Positions 57,220 through 61,981 of a stretch of 61,981 nucleotides of DNA are shown in pieces; position 1 is the stretch's first letter, and each line of letters begins with the position of its first letter. The position numbers were made by a program, and so were the translations under genes. The notes below the pieces were generated by a model. The model did not search any database. It was not told the DNA's origin and saw nothing but the letters and a program-made list of their open reading frames with translations. Source of the DNA: Candolleomyces eurysporus. Lineage: Eukaryota > Basidiomycota > Agaricomycetes > Agaricales > Psathyrellaceae. The DNA is taken from the NCBI GenBank assembly GCA_027579435.1, contig JANBPK010000886.1, forward strand, positions 1 to 61,981. The letters are read 5' to 3'.

Positions 57220-60200
57220 ATGCCTGCATCGTCAAAAAGGACCCCCACGTTCAACACATTAGAGCGCGAAAAAACATTCAAAAATCCTCCCCAAAAGGGC
57301 TCGTCCCACAGCATCCTCAATGAATTCGTGACGCCCCATATAGAATCGTTCAACGCCCTCTTCGACGACTCTGGACTGCCTGCGGGAGACGGGGACGGCA
57401 GCGGACTCTTATCGTTGGCGTTGAAGGACATTGGCGAACGCGTCGTATATGACGGGCAAAAGACCGATGGCGATGACAGTTGGGGCAATCGAATGCGAAG
57501 TCAGTATTCTCTGGGAATCGGTTTCTCGTCCTTCACACTCAACATTTGCAGTTTGGATCGAACAGGTCACTATCGCAAGACCTATGGTCCCAGAAAAAGA
57601 TAGAACTGCAAGGGAACGCAGAGTCTTCCCAACCGAGGTGCGATACTATTCAATCCAACTCGGCCCGTGCTAAGAAGTATTGCAGGCAAGAGAGCGTCTG
57701 ACCACATATCGAGGGAGAATGACACTGAAATTAAGCTGGACGGACCCCTCGGGCCAAAGGCATGACTCCATAAAGGACTGTGGTCTCATCCCTATCATGG
57801 TTCGAGTAGGTCGTATTTTTGGTGTCCTTGCCCAGATCACTCACAGCAAGAAAGTCAGCACGGTGTAACCTTCGCGCGATGTCTTCCGCAGAACTCGTGA
57901 AACACCATGAAGAACCAGAAGAATTTGGTGGTTATTTCGTGATCAACGGAAATGAGCGTCTTATTCGATACCTCATTCTGCCCCGACGGAACCATGTTAT
58001 TGCTCTCATCCGACCCTCCTTCTCAAACCGTGGACCTTCCTACACTCAGCATGCCGTCCAAATTCGCTGCGTCCGACCTGACCAAACAAGCGTCACGAAT
58101 ACCCTCCACTATCTGGCCAATGGAAGCGCCATGCTACGGTTCACATGGAGAAAGCAAGAATATGTGATACCTATAATGCTCATCCTCAAAGCTCTTGTAG
58201 ACGCGTCGGATAAAGAAATCTTCGAGGGCGTGATCATGCAGGACTACGATAACACGTTCCTGACCGACCGTGTCGAACTGCTTCTCCGGAGTTTCAAGAT
58301 GTACACCATGCATACTGGTAGCCAATGCCTCGAGTATCTCGGCGACAAGTTTAGGGTGGTGCTGGGATTGCCAGAGGACTGGACCAACGACGCTGTTGGA
58401 ATGTGGTTGATTGACAAGCTGGTGTTGGTGCATCTCAAGTCGGCAAGGGACAAATTCCGAATGCTCCTGTAAGTGCAATCCAATCCCATGTCAATTTCTG
58501 CGTTCATCACTCCCCACAGGTTTATGCTGAGAAAACTATATTCACTCGTCTCTGGATCGTGTTCTGCGGATAACCCAGACTCTCCCCAGCACCAAGAAGT
58601 TTTGCTACCAGGAAGTTTATATGGCATGATTATCAAGGAGCGAATGGAGGAAATTCTGAATGCTATTCGTACGACTATCAACATAGACGTCCGGAATGGT
58701 GCCAATGTTGATTTCAACGACAGTATGTTAAAATTCCATTCACTTACGTCCATCGTTTTCTCATTTATTCCAGAAAAATACTTCGCCAAGGTCCTATCCC
58801 GAGTCAACTTCGACATTGGGGCGAAGCTCTCCAATTTCTTGGCAACTGGAAATCTAGTTTCTCCGACTGGACTCGACCTCCAGCAAGCCTCTGGATTCAC
58901 GATTGTTGCAGAAAAGCTGAATTGGCAGCGATATATCAGTCATTTCCGGTGTATTCATCGTGGCGCCTTCTTTGCCGAACTCAAAACGACGACAGTCCGT
59001 AAACTTCTCCCTGAAGCATGGGGTAAGTCTCCTCGCGCTCTTCTGCCAAACTTTTTCTCATGGTATTCTGTCAGGTTTCTTATGTCCTGTCCACACTCCT
59101 GATGGTTCACCCTGTGGTCTACTTAACCATCTGTCTCGAACATGTCGTATAATTACCCATCCCCTCTCTGTTGCTCACATCCCCAACCTCCTTGCCGCCC
59201 ATGGTATGACCCAGGCTTTCACACCTTCCGTGGATGGTCGCAAAAATCTCTGTGTCCAGCTGGACGGTGCCGTCATCGGTTGGGCTCGCCCCGCCGTAGC
59301 TGTCCAGCTCGCGCGAAACTTGCGGATCTGGAAAACGGAAGGCTTGCATAACGTACCCCTGGATTTAGAGATTGGCTTCGTCCCAGAGTCAGAGGGCGGG
59401 CAATACCCTGGACTCTTCCTCTTCTCGACCAAGGCTCGCATGATGCGTCCAGTCAAGTACATATCGAATGGTCGGGATGACCAAGTCGGTTCGTTCGAGC
59501 AGGTGTACATGGATATTGCTTGCACCCCGGAGGAGATTGAGGAAGGTGTGTCGACGCATGTCGAGCATGATCCTACGAATTTCATGTCCATCCTTGCGAA
59601 CATGACACCGTTCTCTGATTTCAACCAGGTTAGTCTTCTTCGTTCGAATCACCGTTTATCAAAAAAGCTGAATAGTTTCCGTCCACAGAGTCCTCGTAAC
59701 ATCTATCAGTGTCAGGTACGTACGACGATCTTCGTTCTGCGGTTCTTGTTTATCTGAACCGGACTTTGTTGGTTAGATGGGTAAACAAACTATGGGAACA
59801 CCATCAACCGCCATCCAACACCGAACAGATAACAAACTCTATCGGTTACAAACAGGGCAGACGCCCATCGTTCGACCGGGTCTGCACAACAAATACGCTA
59901 TGGACTCTTTCCCCAACGGAACCAATGCAGTTGTCGCTGTCATCTCTTACACCGGCTACGACATGGAAGACGCCATGATCCTCAACAAATCAGCTCACGA
60001 ACGAGGATTTGCGTATGGAACCATCTACAAATCCCAGATCATCGACCTCAAAGATGTGCGGGGTGCTTCGAAATCGTCTACACCGACTCTGCATTTCGGT
60101 CTTGGGAGTGATATCAGGTTGAATGGAGAGAATGCGCACCATTGTAAAGAGTTTGTGGATAGGGATGGGCTGCCCTTTACGGGCGCTAGGATTTCGCCGG

Positions 60201-61689
60201 GTGATCCCATCGCTGCGTATATCGATGATACGACCGGCCGGACGAAGTTCATAAAGTACAAGGGAGATGAAGTTGGTTACGTTGACCAAGTCAGACTATT
60301 GGGTACGCTATTCTCTCTTCATATCCTCAATATACCCGGTTGACAGTTCATTTTAACTCTACACAGGCACTGACGCCGGTGACGCAGAGCTCCAAAAAAT
60401 ACACATTACCATACGAATCCCTCGTCCACCTGTCATCGGTGACAAGTTCTCCTCACGGCACGGTCAAAAGGGTGTATGTTCGCAGAAATGGCCTGCGGTT
60501 GATATGCCGTTCAGTGAGAGTGGGATTCAACCGGATGTTATTATCAACCCACACGCGTTCCCTAGTCGAATGACAATCGGAATGCTGGTTGAGAGTATGG
60601 CCGGAAAGGCAGGTGCTATGCACGGATTGGCACAAGAGGCTGCACCTTTCAGGTTCGTTTTGTCCTTTTTACCGACCATCGTTTGTATTGTGGTATCTAA
60701 CGCCCCGACTTGGGAATAATGTAGGTTCACCGAAGAAGACACGGCCATCGACTACTTTGGAAAGCAGCTCTTGGCAGCAGGCTACAACTATTACGGAAAC
60801 GAGCCAATGTACTCTGGCATCACGGGGCAAGAATTCGCCGCCGACATCTACTTTGGGGTAGTCTACTATCAGCGCCTTCGACATATGGTTTTGGATAAAT
60901 TCCAAGTGAGGACGACGGGACCTGTCGATCCGGTCACCAGGCAACCAGTAAAGGTCAGTCCAAAACGCTTTTCATCTCCACCGGTTGCTGCAATGTTCTC
61001 CATTCCATCGATCGATCAATCACTGTCCAACTCTCTATCACTTCATCCCTATTATGCCGAAATGTTCTCGAGGCTCGACAACCATCAACGATTCATATCC
61101 NTTTTTTTATTGGCTGACTGGCTTATGCTGGCGTTTCAATTAACTAAATGAAGACCAACTTTAACTGACTCAATATACTCCGTTTCGTTCACAGGGTCGA
61201 AAACGTGCTGGAGGTATTCGTTTCGGGGAGATGGAACGAGACGCCCTCATCGCACACGGAACATCATTCCTCCTCCAAGACAGATTGATGAACTGCTCAG
61301 ACTACTCAACGGCCTGGGTATGTCGGACATGCGGAAGCCTCATTTCCTTGGGGTACGAAGACGTGTCTTTGGGCGAGACCATCTCTGCGAGCACTTTGCA
61401 AAGTCAGAGAAGCCTCCAGCCGACGGGGCCCGGAGGGGAGTATTGCAGGATATGTAGGGCTGCGGCGCAGGAGCAGGATGAGAGGGAGAGGCAGGCTGTT
61501 GCGACGGGCCAGCACCTCCAGCAGCAACAAGGACCACCCCAGGCGGACATTAATGTTGCGATATCATCGCAGCATGTACTCGGCTCGAAAGGAGGGGATC
61601 TGGATGTGGTCGCTATCCCATACGTATTCAGGTATCTCTGCGCGGAGTTGGCGTCGATGGGTATTGCTGTGTCTTTGGAAGTCCGGTAG
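57220..61689 (+). CDS. RPA2: RNA polymerase I second-largest subunit (Rpa135/Rpa2)
   Basis: Catalytic-core subunit of RNA polymerase I (rRNA synthesis, nucleolus). Exons: 57220-57499, 57552-57637, 57686-57805, 57855-58468, 58520-58722, 58774-59022, 59075-59628, 59689-59715, 59777-60302, 60367-60652, 60725-60953, 61195-61689 (1222 aa). Conserved blocks: [72 protein letters not shown] (hybrid-binding), [19 protein letters not shown], and the C-terminal zinc ribbon CRTC...CRIC with [15 protein letters not shown]. Exon 8 is only 27 nt (SPRNIYQCQ). A Gln-rich insertion ([10 protein letters not shown]) sits in the zinc region. The intron after exon 11 is the longest (241 nt). Confidence 0.95.
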
Positions 61690-61981
61690 GTAGATTAGAT
61701 GTTGATGGGTGTAGGTCCGAAGGGAGACGTATACGTACGTACTTGGGCTCACTGACGATGTCGGTCGACGTCAATTGCGCGCTGATGCTGATGTACATGC
61801 ACACCTTCCTCTTGTACTTACTACCTATTCGCTTGGTTCTTCTTAGGATCTGTCTGTAAAAGAAAAAAGAATTCACGCTTTGCTTCTTCGGTTTCGCTAC
61901 ACCAACTCGCAAACAGAGTTTCCGTTTCCTTATGTCACAACTACAGATTATTATCCACAGGCATATAAGAATGCAAGAAAC
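61690..61981. other. 3' flank of RPA2
   Basis: Probably the 3' UTR and downstream sequence. No further gene seen before the window edge. Confidence 0.5.

Overview
The window is nuclear DNA of a filamentous basidiomycete, most likely an agaricomycete (mushroom-forming fungus). The genes are intron-dense with short (about 50-70 nt) introns. They encode fungal housekeeping proteins, and there is an expanded family of coiled-coil plus F-box-like proteins of the kind common in Agaricomycetes. I see no rRNA, tRNA, CRISPR or intact transposon. Scattered single Ns, especially at 9-14.6 kb, 22-23.4 kb and 47.8-53 kb, mark conflicting or low-quality bases. Several apparent frame breaks fall exactly on an N or on a homopolymer. 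No species is claimed.

Layout. 0.1-4.5 kb: PP4 regulatory subunit 3 (Psy2/SMEK), plus strand. 5.0-14.6 kb: a tandem segmental duplication of a two-gene F-box-like unit, each copy carrying F1 then F2. It is interrupted by a third F-box gene and by a 177-bp fragment of the next gene, which marks the junction. 14.7-16.3 kb: unrecognised disordered protein, minus. 16.4-18.3 kb: dynein light intermediate chain, minus, head to head with TIP41 (18.5-19.6 kb, plus). 19.7-21.2 kb: TAF12, minus, head to head with RRS1 (21.4-22.6 kb, plus). 22.6-23.5 kb: N-rich coding-like debris. 23.7-28.2 kb: two tandem secreted FAD-linked oxidoreductases with identical ten-exon structures. 28.5-29.6 kb: TFIIB, minus. 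30.0-31.4 kb: epoxide hydrolase, minus. 31.8-34.2 kb: Barentsz/CASC3-type (Btz) protein, plus. 35.2-39.9 kb: a second F-box-like cluster on the minus strand, with two intact F2 genes alternating with two decayed F1 remnants. 40.1-41.8 kb: THO subunit 3 (WD40), plus. 42.0-42.2 kb: a 109-bp tandem repeat. 42.6-46.3 kb: a large seven-TM protein with a long TM5-TM6 loop and a very long tail, minus. 47.5-50.1 kb: S28 serine peptidase, plus. 50.4-51.8 kb: nucleoside hydrolase, minus. 52.3-53.2 kb: Rcf2-like HIG1 protein, minus. 53.7-57.0 kb: FG nucleoporin Nup98/Nup116, minus, head to head with the second-largest RNA polymerase I subunit (57.2-61.7 kb, plus).

Themes. Many genes serve nuclear gene expression: TFIIB, TAF12, Pol I Rpa2, Rrs1 (60S biogenesis), THOC3 and Btz (mRNP assembly and export), and a GLEBS-bearing Nup98. 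Two regulators of the PP2A/PP4 phosphatases (Psy2 and Tip41) lie about 14 kb apart. The conserved housekeeping genes alternate with fast-evolving blocks (F-box-like clusters and the oxidoreductase pair) that bear fresh duplication scars.

I reconstructed exon structures by hand from splice consensus, reading phase and family conservation. Exon totals sum to whole codons wherever they are listed in full.
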